Assembly: GCA_964435775.1 (NCBI GenBank)
Contig: CAYTAP010000080.1
Location: 1-18,393 of the forward strand
DNA: 18,393 nt
Direction: 5' to 3'
Source of the DNA: CAYTAP01 sp964435775
GTDB taxonomy: Bacteria; Planctomycetota; Phycisphaerae; Tepidisphaerales; Tepidisphaeraceae
Of the stretch, positions 1 through 6,078 are shown piece by piece (the stretch's first letter is position 1; each line of letters begins with the position of its first letter). The notes under the pieces were generated by a model. It searched no databases and had not been told where the DNA came from. It saw nothing but the letters and a program-made list of their open reading frames with translations. The position numbers and the translations under genes are program-made.

Positions 1-52
1 ATCACAATGCTCCTGCGCGAATCAAATTGGCCATGTGAAGATGTTCACAGCA

Positions 53-116
53 GTGGGGCCTTGGCCCACCGATTTAATGCCATCCCACAATCGTGGTGGG
101 CCAAGGCCCACCCTAC
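53..116. repeat. REP-like palindromic repeat, copy 1 (downstream of RAYT)
   Basis: This is a divergent copy of the ~70-bp repeat also present at 696-765 and 1154-1223. It has two facing arms, each containing GGCCTTGGCCCACC or its complement, around a short variable spacer. The right arm ends in CCACCCTAC, as in the other copies. The left outer edge is degraded: it reads GTGGGGCC where the other copies read GGTGGGCC, and the GTAGG end is missing. The transposase gene on the minus strand takes its TAG stop (113-115) from the right edge of this repeat. Confidence 0.85.
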
Positions 117-685
117 TCAATGCCGCGCGGCAAGTGGTCGAATGAAGGGGGTTCAGGAGCCTTGCCATTGCAGCAGCAGAGCCAATCCGCGTCGTATTTC
201 CGCAGTTGCACATGCCGGATGAAGGTGGAATGGCTCCATGCGTGTGGGCATGAGGCCAGCCCGTGCTTGACCGGGTTGTAATGGATGTAATCCATGTGGG
301 CGTCCAAATCCACGTCGTCGCGGATCAGGTGTTCCCAGAAGCGTCGCTGCCAGACCCCGCGTGACCGTTGGCGGAGCCGCGAGGAGGATCGGGGCCGCTC
401 GAGGCCGCCGCCGCCCAGGTACAGGCGCGTGAAATGAGATTTGACGGCCGAAATATGGCGGGAAAAATTAGCATCCCCTTCTGCCAACCTCAGGATCAGA
501 TGCAGGTGATCCGGCAACAACACAACCGCTTCCATTGTAAAAGGACGAATGGCCCGACATGTCGAAATTGCCTGATGAAGCTGCCGACGGGCCATGGCCT
601 CGGCGAAAATGGGCGCGCGGCCCTCGGTGACGAGTGTGAAGAAAAATGTGCCCCCCGGCTGAAAGGCCCGTCGGTATTCCGGCAT
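113..685 (-). CDS. REP-associated tyrosine transposase (RAYT, Y1/HUH family)
   Basis: The 190-residue protein is a single-strand DNA transposase of the IS200/IS605-like Y1 superfamily. Visible features are the HUH pair in LLPDHLHLI (His60, His62), the typical RAYT stretch VWQRRFWEHLIRDD (111-124), and MDYIHYNPVKHGL (131-143), which holds the catalytic tyrosine (Tyr133 by position, or Tyr136). Known family members nick and process REP palindromes rather than moving as conventional insertion sequences. The gene is framed by two copies of one palindromic repeat: copy 2 ends 10 nt upstream of the ATG, and copy 1 supplies the TAG stop. No Shine-Dalgarno sequence is visible in the 10-nt leader. The length and motifs look intact, so the gene may be active. 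The call is firm; the exact start is less so. Confidence 0.9.
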   Translation of the reverse strand: MPEYRRAFQPGGTFFFTLVTEGRAPIFAEAMARRQLHQAISTCRAIRPFTMEAVVLLPDHLHLILRLAEGDANFSRHISAVKSHFTRLYLGGGGLERPRSSSRLRQRSRGVWQRRFWEHLIRDDVDLDAHMDYIHYNPVKHGLASCPHAWSHSTFIRHVQLRKYDADWLCCCNGKAPEPPSFDHLPRGIE

Positions 686-695
686 GGCGAACTGG

Positions 696-765
696 GTAGG
701 GTGGGCCTTGGCCCACCGATTTTAAGGTCGTTCCACAAATCGTGGTGGGCCAAGGCCCACCCTAC
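696..765. repeat. REP-like palindromic repeat, copy 2 (upstream of RAYT)
   Basis: A 70-bp unit beginning GTAGGGTGGGCCTTGG and ending CCAAGGCCCACCCTAC. The two outer arms are complementary over about 22 bases and enclose a short spacer starting at GATTTTAAGG. Each arm is itself almost palindromic (GGTGGGCC-TT-GGCCCACC, 700-717), so a single strand could fold either as two small hairpins or as one long stem. It is nearly identical to the copy at 1154-1223 except in the spacer. It ends 10 nt upstream of the RAYT start codon, the usual arrangement of REP elements around their transposase. Confidence 0.92.
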
Positions 766-1153
766 TTGCTTCCAATCTGGGACATTTTAGGGGCACAGGA
801 CAGACAGCAAGTGATGCTTGAAGTTCTGGACATGAGGTCGTACCGTAATGTGTAAGCGTGCGTTCGTCAGTCCAACATGTATGAGGGTTTCATGTTCAGA
901 TGGATATTTGTCATCACGGTTCCTACAGGACTCATTGTTACATGGTGGCTTATTTTTCGCAATGCGATGAAACATCCGAACAATGGGAATGAGTTATCTT
1001 CCGATTGGAATCCGATGGGCAAATACAACTAATGTTGGGCATTCCATGTATAGCCATACTATTTCGTAAGCGGACGTCAGGGTGACGATCCCCGGCACCG
1101 CACTGTCGACCAGCACATCAATACGGCGAAACATATCAAGCCTAACACGGCAA
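766..1153. other. Lower-GC segment between two REP-like copies
   Basis: This 388-bp segment between repeat copies 2 and 3 is visibly poorer in G+C (about 45% by eye) than the surrounding genes. The only coding signal I can support is the mini-ORF at 892-1032. The rest (766-891 and 1033-1153) contains no recognisable gene, RNA or terminator. Composition and position suggest DNA of different origin bracketed by the repeats, but no target-site duplication could be identified. Confidence 0.5.
892..1032 (+). CDS. Small single-pass membrane protein (46 aa), unknown function
   Basis: An ATG at 892 is preceded by GAGGG (883-887) with 4-nt spacing and opens a 46-codon frame ending in TAA (1030-1032). 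The product begins MFRWIFVITVPTGLIVTWW and continues LIFRNAMKHPN. One hydrophobic segment spans residues 3-22, with positively charged residues at 3 and 23, followed by a hydrophilic tail ending in NPMGKYN. An upstream in-frame ATG at 877 would add five residues but has no visible ribosome-binding site. I recognise no family. The gene lies alone between two REP-like repeats in lower-GC DNA. It could be a genuine small membrane protein or a chance frame; the Shine-Dalgarno plus a clean transmembrane profile favour the former. Confidence 0.4.
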   Translation: MFRWIFVITVPTGLIVTWWLIFRNAMKHPNNGNELSSDWNPMGKYN

Positions 1154-1223
1154 GTAGGGTGGGCCTTGGCCCACCGATTTTAAAGCCGTGCTACAAATCG
1201 TGGTGGGCCAAGGCCCACCCTAC
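1154..1223. repeat. REP-like palindromic repeat, copy 3 (no adjacent transposase)
   Basis: A 70-bp unit with the same ends as copy 2 (GTAGGGTGGGCCTTGG and CCAAGGCCCACCCTAC). It differs mainly in the central spacer, which reads TAAAGCCGTGCTAC instead of TAAGGTCGTTCCAC. It lies about 390 bp from copy 2 and is not attached to a transposase gene, so it resembles a non-autonomous REP unit mobilised in trans. Confidence 0.92.
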
Positions 1224-1267
1224 AAACTACATTTCCCGGGGATATCCGCAAACCGATCGCAATTTTC

Positions 1268-1342
1268 GATTTTCGATTTTTGATTCAAAACCATGGAAGA
1301 CGACGCCTTCGCTCGAAAATTACCAATCAAAAATCGAAAATC
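1268..1342. repeat. 18-bp perfect inverted repeat (GATTTTCGATTTTTGATT family)
   Basis: GATTTTCGATTTTTGATT at 1268-1285 is repeated exactly in reverse complement at 1325-1342, with a 39-nt loop. The AT-rich arms stand out from the high-GC background. A 14-nt part of the left-arm region (AATTTTCGATTTTC, 1261-1274) recurs in opposite orientation at 8405-8418, so this is a dispersed repeat rather than a local accident. It lies 57 bp upstream of the start codon at 1400 and would sit in the leader if transcription starts farther upstream. Confidence 0.75.
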
Positions 1343-1399
1343 CCTCATTGGCGTCAAAAAATGGTTTTGTCTATCATGACGCTCCCAAAGGAGATTTTG

Positions 1400-2179
1400 A
1401 TGAAATTCGGCATATGTACGACCTGTGCGGATTCGGCGGCGGCGAAGGCCGCTGGGTGGGACTACATCGAAGAGAGCGTGCGGGGGTTGTTGCATGGGGA
1501 GTTGCCGGATGAGCAGTGGGAGGGGGCGGCGGTGGCGGCGGGTTCGGCTTTGCCGACCCCGGCGGGCAATCTGCTGGTGCCGGGATCGATGAAAATCGTC
1601 GGCCCGGATGTCGATGAAGCGTCGCTGCGAATGTACATGGACCGGGTGACACGGCGCGCCCGGGTCGTGGGGATGAAGACGCTGGTTTTTGGAAGCGGTG
1701 GCGCGCGACAGATTCCGGAGGGATTTGATCCCGCCGAGGCCAGAAGGCAGATCGTTCGTTTTGTGCGATACAGCGCCGAGATGGCGCGGCGGCATGGCGT
1801 GACGATCGTGGCCGAGCCGCTGAACAAGGGTGAAAGCAACGTCATGACGAGCGTGCCGGAGTCGATGGAATATGTGAAGGAAGTCGATCACCCCAATTTT
1901 TTGTGCCTGGTCGATTCCTACCATTTCTGGCTGGAGCATGAATCGCTCGATGACCTGCGCAAGGCGATGCCGTGGATCGCGCATGTGCATGTGTCGGACT
2001 TGAAGGGGCGGGTGGCGCCGGGAGAGAGCGGGGAATCGGACTTTCGTCCATTTTTCAACGTCATCAAGGAAGGTGGCTACGAGGGGCTGATCAGCGTTGA
2101 ATCGCTCGGATTCGACGTGGCGAGCGATGCGGCGGAAAGGGTATTGACGTATATCAGGAAACAGTGGGAAGAAGCGTAG
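1400..2179 (+). CDS. Sugar phosphate isomerase/epimerase (xylose isomerase-like TIM barrel)
   Basis: The 259-residue protein belongs to the AP endonuclease 2/xylose isomerase-like TIM-barrel superfamily, whose members isomerise or epimerise sugars, or cleave related substrates, using a divalent metal. The metal-ligand pattern is visible: Glu139 (VAEPLNKGES), Asp172 (CLVDSYH), His197 (AHVHVSD) and Glu234 (ISVES). The frame is open farther upstream, but the start at 1400 is chosen because AAAGGAG (1387-1393) lies 6 nt before it and the protein then begins MKFGICTT, typical of the first barrel strand. The gene lies alone between repeat hairpins; the next gene starts 125 bp downstream after another inverted repeat. 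The substrate cannot be deduced. The superfamily call is strong. Confidence 0.85.
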   Translation: MKFGICTTCADSAAAKAAGWDYIEESVRGLLHGELPDEQWEGAAVAAGSALPTPAGNLLVPGSMKIVGPDVDEASLRMYMDRVTRRARVVGMKTLVFGSGGARQIPEGFDPAEARRQIVRFVRYSAEMARRHGVTIVAEPLNKGESNVMTSVPESMEYVKEVDHPNFLCLVDSYHFWLEHESLDDLRKAMPWIAHVHVSDLKGRVAPGESGESDFRPFFNVIKEGGYEGLISVESLGFDVASDAAERVLTYIRKQWEEA

Positions 2180-2196
2180 GAATTAGTGGGAAGTGA

Positions 2197-2250
2197 GCAG
2201 TGGGAAGTGGGCAGTGATGAACATTGTCTTTACTGCCGGCTGCCCACTGC
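2197..2250. repeat. Imperfect inverted repeat between the isomerase and aminotransferase genes
   Basis: GCAGTGGGAAGTGGGCAGT (2197-2215) pairs with 2232-2250 at 16 of 19 positions around a 16-nt loop. The text belongs to the AGTGGGAAGTGGG family also seen around 4866-4884. It begins 18 bp after the isomerase stop codon, and a short T tract (CTTTTAG) follows about 10 bp later, so it may act as a weak intrinsic terminator or mRNA 3' stabiliser. Confidence 0.6.
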
Positions 2251-2304
2251 TAACTGCCGACTTTTAGTATTGAATAACGGACAACTTAACAAAGGACCAT
2301 CACC

Positions 2305-3450
2305 ATGCTTATGAAATATCGACTGTTCACCCCCGGCCCGACGAGCGTTCCGGAAGCGACGCTTTTGGAATTGGCAAAGCCGGTGCATCACCATCGGACG
2401 GCCGAGTTTCGCGCCATGTTCAACGAGGTGCAGGAGCTGCTCCAATATGTCTATCAGACCAAGCAGATCGTGCTGACGATCACGGGTTCGGGCACGAGCG
2501 CGGCCGAGGCGGGGATTGTCAATGTCCTCGCGCCGGGGCAAAAGGCGCTGGTGGTCACCAACGGCAAGTTCGCCGAACGCTGGAGCCAGGTTTGCGCGGC
2601 GTACAAGATCGAACACAAGGATCTGAAGATTGAATATGGCCACCACGCGACGCCCAGGCAGATTGCCGATGAGCTGAAAGCCGACCAATACGCGGCGGTC
2701 ATTCTCGTTCATTCCGAGACGAGCACCGGCACGGTGTGCGACCTCCAGGGAATCGCCAAGGCCGTGCGGGCCAGCGGCGACACATTGCTGATCGTCGATG
2801 GGATCACGAGCATCGGGGCGATGGAGTTCAAGATGGATGACTGGGGCGTGGACGTGGCGATCACTGGCAGCCAGAAGGCGCTGATGCTCCCGCCGGGGTT
2901 GGCGTTTGTCGCCTTGAGCGACCGCGGCTGGGCGGCGGCACGGGCGAACACCGCCGCGACCGAGTTCTACCTCGACCTGAAAAAATACCTGGCAAGCATG
3001 GCCAAGGGAGACACGCCCTTCACACCGGCCAACACGCTGTGCGAAGCGCTGCGCGTCAGCCTGCGGATGATCAAGGATGAAACAATAGAGATGGTGTTGA
3101 AGCGCACCCATGCCAATGCCGAGGCATTTCGCCAGGGGGTCAAGGCACTGGGCTTTGAGCTGTTCAGCGCCCAGCCGGCGGACTCAGTGACGGCGGTGAA
3201 GTACCCCGATGGCGTTTCCGACAAGGATTTTCGCGGCGCGCTCAAGAGCAAACACAACATCCACATCGCCGGCGGGCAGGGGACGATGGAAGGCAAAATC
3301 TTCCGCGTCAACCACATGGGGTACAGCGACGCCTACGACACGATCGCCGTGGTCGCGGCCATCGAGCATGTGCTCAAAAGCCTCGGCAAGCCGGTGGAGT
3401 ACGGTAAGGGCGTGGCGGCGGCGCAGAAGGTGCTCGCGGAGTTGTTCTGA
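2305..3450 (+). CDS. Class V PLP aminotransferase (alanine/serine-glyoxylate aminotransferase family)
   Basis: The 381-residue protein is a fold-type I PLP enzyme of aminotransferase class V. Such enzymes move an amino group between alanine or serine and glyoxylate, or act on related small substrates. Visible markers are the N-terminal FTPGPTSVP (8-16), the cofactor loop GSGTSAAEAG (61-70), the PLP-ring Asp in IVDGITSIGA (Asp165), and the Schiff-base lysine in ITGSQKALMLPPG (Lys191). The length is normal for the family. AAAGGA at 2291-2296, 8 nt before ATG 2305, supports the start; a second ATG at 2311 is possible. Hairpins on both sides suggest a single-gene transcript. Photorespiratory-type or serine metabolism is likely, but substrate preference cannot be read from sequence. 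Confidence 0.88.
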   Translation: MLMKYRLFTPGPTSVPEATLLELAKPVHHHRTAEFRAMFNEVQELLQYVYQTKQIVLTITGSGTSAAEAGIVNVLAPGQKALVVTNGKFAERWSQVCAAYKIEHKDLKIEYGHHATPRQIADELKADQYAAVILVHSETSTGTVCDLQGIAKAVRASGDTLLIVDGITSIGAMEFKMDDWGVDVAITGSQKALMLPPGLAFVALSDRGWAAARANTAATEFYLDLKKYLASMAKGDTPFTPANTLCEALRVSLRMIKDETIEMVLKRTHANAEAFRQGVKALGFELFSAQPADSVTAVKYPDGVSDKDFRGALKSKHNIHIAGGQGTMEGKIFRVNHMGYSDAYDTIAVVAAIEHVLKSLGKPVEYGKGVAAAQKVLAELF

Positions 3451-3497
3451 AATTCATGCGCGGACAACCCACGCATTCACTATTCGAGGGATACAAA

Positions 3498-3514
3498 GCG
3501 GGTTTGATACCCGC
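3498..3514. repeat. Small hairpin GCGGGT-TTGAT-ACCCGC
   Basis: Six-bp perfect arms (GCGGGT and ACCCGC) around a 5-nt loop, 47 bp after the aminotransferase stop codon. With the following GC-rich hairpin it occupies the gap between two convergent genes. No T tract follows, so terminator activity is uncertain. Confidence 0.5.
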
Positions 3515-3550
3515 ACAAGCTTTCACACGGCAAGAAGACCCCCTCCCCAG

Positions 3551-3578
3551 CCCTCCCCCGCGAGTACGCGGGAGAGGG
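3551..3578. terminator. GC-rich stem-loop between convergent genes (possible terminator; dispersed repeat text)
   Basis: CCCTCCCCCGCG (3551-3562) and CGCGGGAGAGGG (3567-3578) pair with one mismatch around the loop AGTA. A pyrimidine-rich approach and the GGGGGTAGG continuation resemble a dispersed CCCTCTCCCGCG...GGGAGAGGG motif seen in many planctomycete-like genomes. It lies between a plus-strand gene ending at 3450 and a minus-strand gene ending at 3647, where a bidirectional terminator would be expected. No clear U tract is present. Confidence 0.45.
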
Positions 3579-3646
3579 GGTAGGATTTGAGCTGGCACGC
3601 GAATCATCCATGTCACGTATGATTTAGTTCCGCATTCGACCATCGC

Positions 3647-4816
3647 TCATACTGATGCCACACTGATTGCCCTCGGCTTGCGCGGCAGCGCCAGACGGGC
3701 CAAGAGGACGATGGCGACCCCGGGGATGAGCCAGAGCATTTGTTGGCCGAGAAATCCCATTGCAAAGAATGGGAGTGCGATGGCGACGGCAAGGACAAAG
3801 ATCGTGCGGGAGAGGTGGCCGGTGGTTCGGCCGGGGACCATGCAAATCCAGACATACGCGGGAAATACCAGCCCGTAAAACCCCATGAATCCGCGGTAGA
3901 TGAACTGGCCGCGATCGTGGCCATACCAAGGTGGGCCATATCGACTCAGAAGCGCCAAGCCAGCGGCGACGAGAACAGCGACGGCGACGCCGGCGGGATA
4001 GTGGCGTTGCCGCAAGTCGCTTCCAAGCACCTCGCGCAGATGCACGGCGACGGTGAAACCGATCTGGATCGCCATATGCAGCGAGAGCAGCCAAGCGACA
4101 GCCTTTGTCAGGTCAATGGATGCGTGGCCGAACGCGATGGGTTCCAGGAGGCTGGCGTAGAAGAACGTGAAAAGGATCATCACAAGAAAGAAGCCGCCAA
4201 AGCCCAGGGCGAAGGCGAATCGCCCGCCGGCGGGCGAAGTCTGTTGTCGGGCGCGATGGAACGTCAGATCGAGATAGGGACAAAGCAGAAAGCCGAGAAA
4301 GCACACGGGGGCGAGACCAGCCAGCCCTTGCAAGCTCTCGGAATGGTCCGCCATGAGTGGAAAGTGCAGCACCCCGCCGATGCCCAGTCGGGCAAAAACG
4401 CCTGCTGATACGAGTAGTGCAATGCCGGCGGCCCATAGCGGCGTGCCCGGACGAAATCGCATCCAGAGCACCATGACGGCGACAAAGACGAGCGCCAGCA
4501 GCGGCCCGTTCGGACCGACGAGTCGATAAAGAACCCATCCCATGAAAAAGACGTGAAAGGCGATCGTGATGATGCTGAACCAGACGGCGGCCTCGCGGTG
4601 ATGGCGAATGAGCTTGCGGCTGGCGTCGGCATCCTTCACCACCCACGCCATCGCGGCCGCGCCAAGCACATTGGGAACCGCGAAAACAACCCATCCCAGC
4701 GGTCCAAACTCGTTCATGAGCAGCACCGGCAGAAACATGCCGATGCACCAGGTCCAGGATGCACCGACGAAGGCGGCGTATCCGATGTTGCGGAAGGAGG
4801 CGAGCGCGGTGGACAT
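3647..4816 (-). CDS. Multi-pass inner-membrane protein, possibly transporter-like, function unknown
   Basis: The 389-residue protein is hydrophobic almost throughout, with roughly 11-12 predicted transmembrane segments by eye. The first two are about residues 10-33 (YAAFVGASWTWCIGMFLPVL) and 38-60 (GPLGWVVFAVPNVLGAAAM), and the last ends near residue 383. A Gly/Ala-rich, helix-breaking first segment followed by GWVVFAVPN resembles TM1-TM2 of secondary transporters with the LeuT/APC fold, but I cannot place it in a family. A positively charged loop (RKLIRHHRE, 67-75) fits a cytoplasmic position. No Shine-Dalgarno precedes the ATG, only a run of C. It converges with the aminotransferase and is divergent from the aldo/keto reductase. 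The membrane call is firm; transport is inference. Confidence 0.7.
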   Translation of the reverse strand: MSTALASFRNIGYAAFVGASWTWCIGMFLPVLLMNEFGPLGWVVFAVPNVLGAAAMAWVVKDADASRKLIRHHREAAVWFSIITIAFHVFFMGWVLYRLVGPNGPLLALVFVAVMVLWMRFRPGTPLWAAGIALLVSAGVFARLGIGGVLHFPLMADHSESLQGLAGLAPVCFLGFLLCPYLDLTFHRARQQTSPAGGRFAFALGFGGFFLVMILFTFFYASLLEPIAFGHASIDLTKAVAWLLSLHMAIQIGFTVAVHLREVLGSDLRQRHYPAGVAVAVLVAAGLALLSRYGPPWYGHDRGQFIYRGFMGFYGLVFPAYVWICMVPGRTTGHLSRTIFVLAVAIALPFFAMGFLGQQMLWLIPGVAIVLLARLALPRKPRAISVASV

Positions 4817-4853
4817 GGGGGGGGAGTGTAAATGGTCCTTGGTCAGTTGTCAG

Positions 4854-4936
4854 TTGTCCGTTGTCAGTGGGAAGTGGGAAGTGGGACGTGAACAATTGCA
4901 TTTTGCAACGGACCACGGACGACAGACAACGGACAA
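4854..4936. repeat. Dispersed TTGTCCGTTGTC inverted repeat, locus 1
   Basis: TTGTCCGTTGTC at 4854-4865 is repeated exactly in reverse complement at 4925-4936, inside a gap between divergent genes. Between the arms are GTGGGAAGTGGGAAGTGGGA text and a small TTGCA-TTT-TGCAA hairpin (4896-4908). The same 12-mer builds the larger inverted repeat at 16972-17067, so this is one family present at two loci. It lies in the shared leader region of a minus-strand and a plus-strand gene. Confidence 0.8.
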
Positions 4937-5010
4937 TACGCCTTTTCATTTGAGAAGAGCGGTTCTATCATTCGGTCGTTCGCTTTATTCAAGCCCGCAG
5001 GAGCTTTCCC

Positions 5011-6078
5011 ATGGAACGTCGGAGGTTTGGAAACACATCGCTGGAAGTGTCAGCGATCTCACTGGGGTGTTGGATTTTCGGGGTGGATTGGTGGGGACAT
5101 TACACCCAGGAGCAGGCGCTGAAGCTCATGAAGTTCAGCCACGATCAGGGGATCAGCTTCTTTGACGCCGGCGACGCCTATGGCAACGGGCGGGCGGAAT
5201 CGATCCTCGGCGAGTTTCTCAAAACCGTGCCGCGTGATTCGGTCGAAGTCGGCGGCAAGTTTGGCTATGACTTTTACACTGACCCCGGCGTACCCGGCTC
5301 GCACAAGGAGCGCAAGCAGGATTTTTCGCCGAAGTTCATGCGATTCGCGCTGGAACAGTCGCTGCGACGGCTTGGCGTTGAAACAATCGACCTGTACATG
5401 GCGCACAACATCAAACTGCCGCAATTCAACGATGAGCTTTTCGCCGAGTTGGAGAAAGTGAAGGAGGAGGGGAAAATCCGCCAGTGGGGCGTGGCGCTCG
5501 GCCCGGCCATCGGGTGGCGCGACGAGGGGATTCGAGCAATGCTCGATCATCACGCCAAGGCGGTGCAGACGGTTTATAATATGTTTGAGCAGGATCCGGG
5601 GCGCGAGTTTTCGCAGGTCGCCCGCTCAACCCACGCCGGGCTTATGGCGCGGGTGCATGACAACAGCAGCATTTTGAAGGATGTGGTGAAGGTGGATACG
5701 ACACTGGAGCATCATGACCATCGCAAGTTCCGTGATGCCGCGTGGAAAATATACGGCTTGAAGAAGCTGGAACTCGTGCGGCATTACGCGACCGATCACG
5801 GCATGACCGTGCATCAACTGGCGTGCAAGTGGCTTCTGATGGACCCGGCGCTGACAAGCATCACGGGAACGTTCCTGAACGAAAAGGAAGTGAAGGAGGC
5901 GGCGGCGGCGACGGGCAAGCCAAACCTCACCCGCGCGGAGATGGATCAAATCGCCACGGACTATGATCGCGACTGGAACCTCGGCGACGAGGCCCACCCG
6001 TGCGATCTCAAGAGCAGCACCGACCCAAGCGGAAAAGTGCGAAGCGGCTATCGGCCGCCGCCGGTGTTGATCGCGTGA
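5011..6078 (+). CDS. Aldo/keto reductase
   Basis: The 355-residue protein is an NAD(P)H-dependent aldo/keto reductase with the (beta/alpha)8 fold. The full catalytic tetrad is visible: Asp52 and Tyr57 in FFDAGDAYGNG, Lys83 in VGGKFGYD, and His132 in LYMAHNIK. The N-terminal RRFGNTSLEVSAISLGCW is characteristic of the potassium-channel beta-subunit/YajO-like branch. AGGAG (4999-5003) is placed 7 nt before ATG 5011. The stop codon overlaps the next start (TGATG, 6076-6080), so translation of the downstream fusion protein is probably coupled to it. The endogenous substrate is unknown. The family call is very strong. Confidence 0.93.
   Translation: MERRRFGNTSLEVSAISLGCWIFGVDWWGHYTQEQALKLMKFSHDQGISFFDAGDAYGNGRAESILGEFLKTVPRDSVEVGGKFGYDFYTDPGVPGSHKERKQDFSPKFMRFALEQSLRRLGVETIDLYMAHNIKLPQFNDELFAELEKVKEEGKIRQWGVALGPAIGWRDEGIRAMLDHHAKAVQTVYNMFEQDPGREFSQVARSTHAGLMARVHDNSSILKDVVKVDTTLEHHDHRKFRDAAWKIYGLKKLELVRHYATDHGMTVHQLACKWLLMDPALTSITGTFLNEKEVKEAAAATGKPNLTRAEMDQIATDYDRDWNLGDEAHPCDLKSSTDPSGKVRSGYRPPPVLIA

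Noticed and set aside
787..975. 62-codon minus-strand frame in the lower-GC segment
   Set aside because: No motifs or ribosome-binding site, and it overlaps the better-supported 892-1032 frame.
994..1134. 46-codon minus-strand frame starting MFRRIDVLVD
   Set aside because: It briefly resembles a small-protein remnant, but it has no convincing ribosome-binding site and overlaps the better-supported plus-strand mini-ORF.
1220..1990. 256-codon minus-strand frame opposite the sugar isomerase gene
   Set aside because: Arg/His-rich antisense shadow; the plus-strand frame has the metal ligands and a Shine-Dalgarno.
6000..6077. 26-codon upstream extension of the YbeY fusion
   Set aside because: It lies inside the aldo/keto reductase gene; the TGATG overlap at 6076-6080 gives a more natural coupled start.
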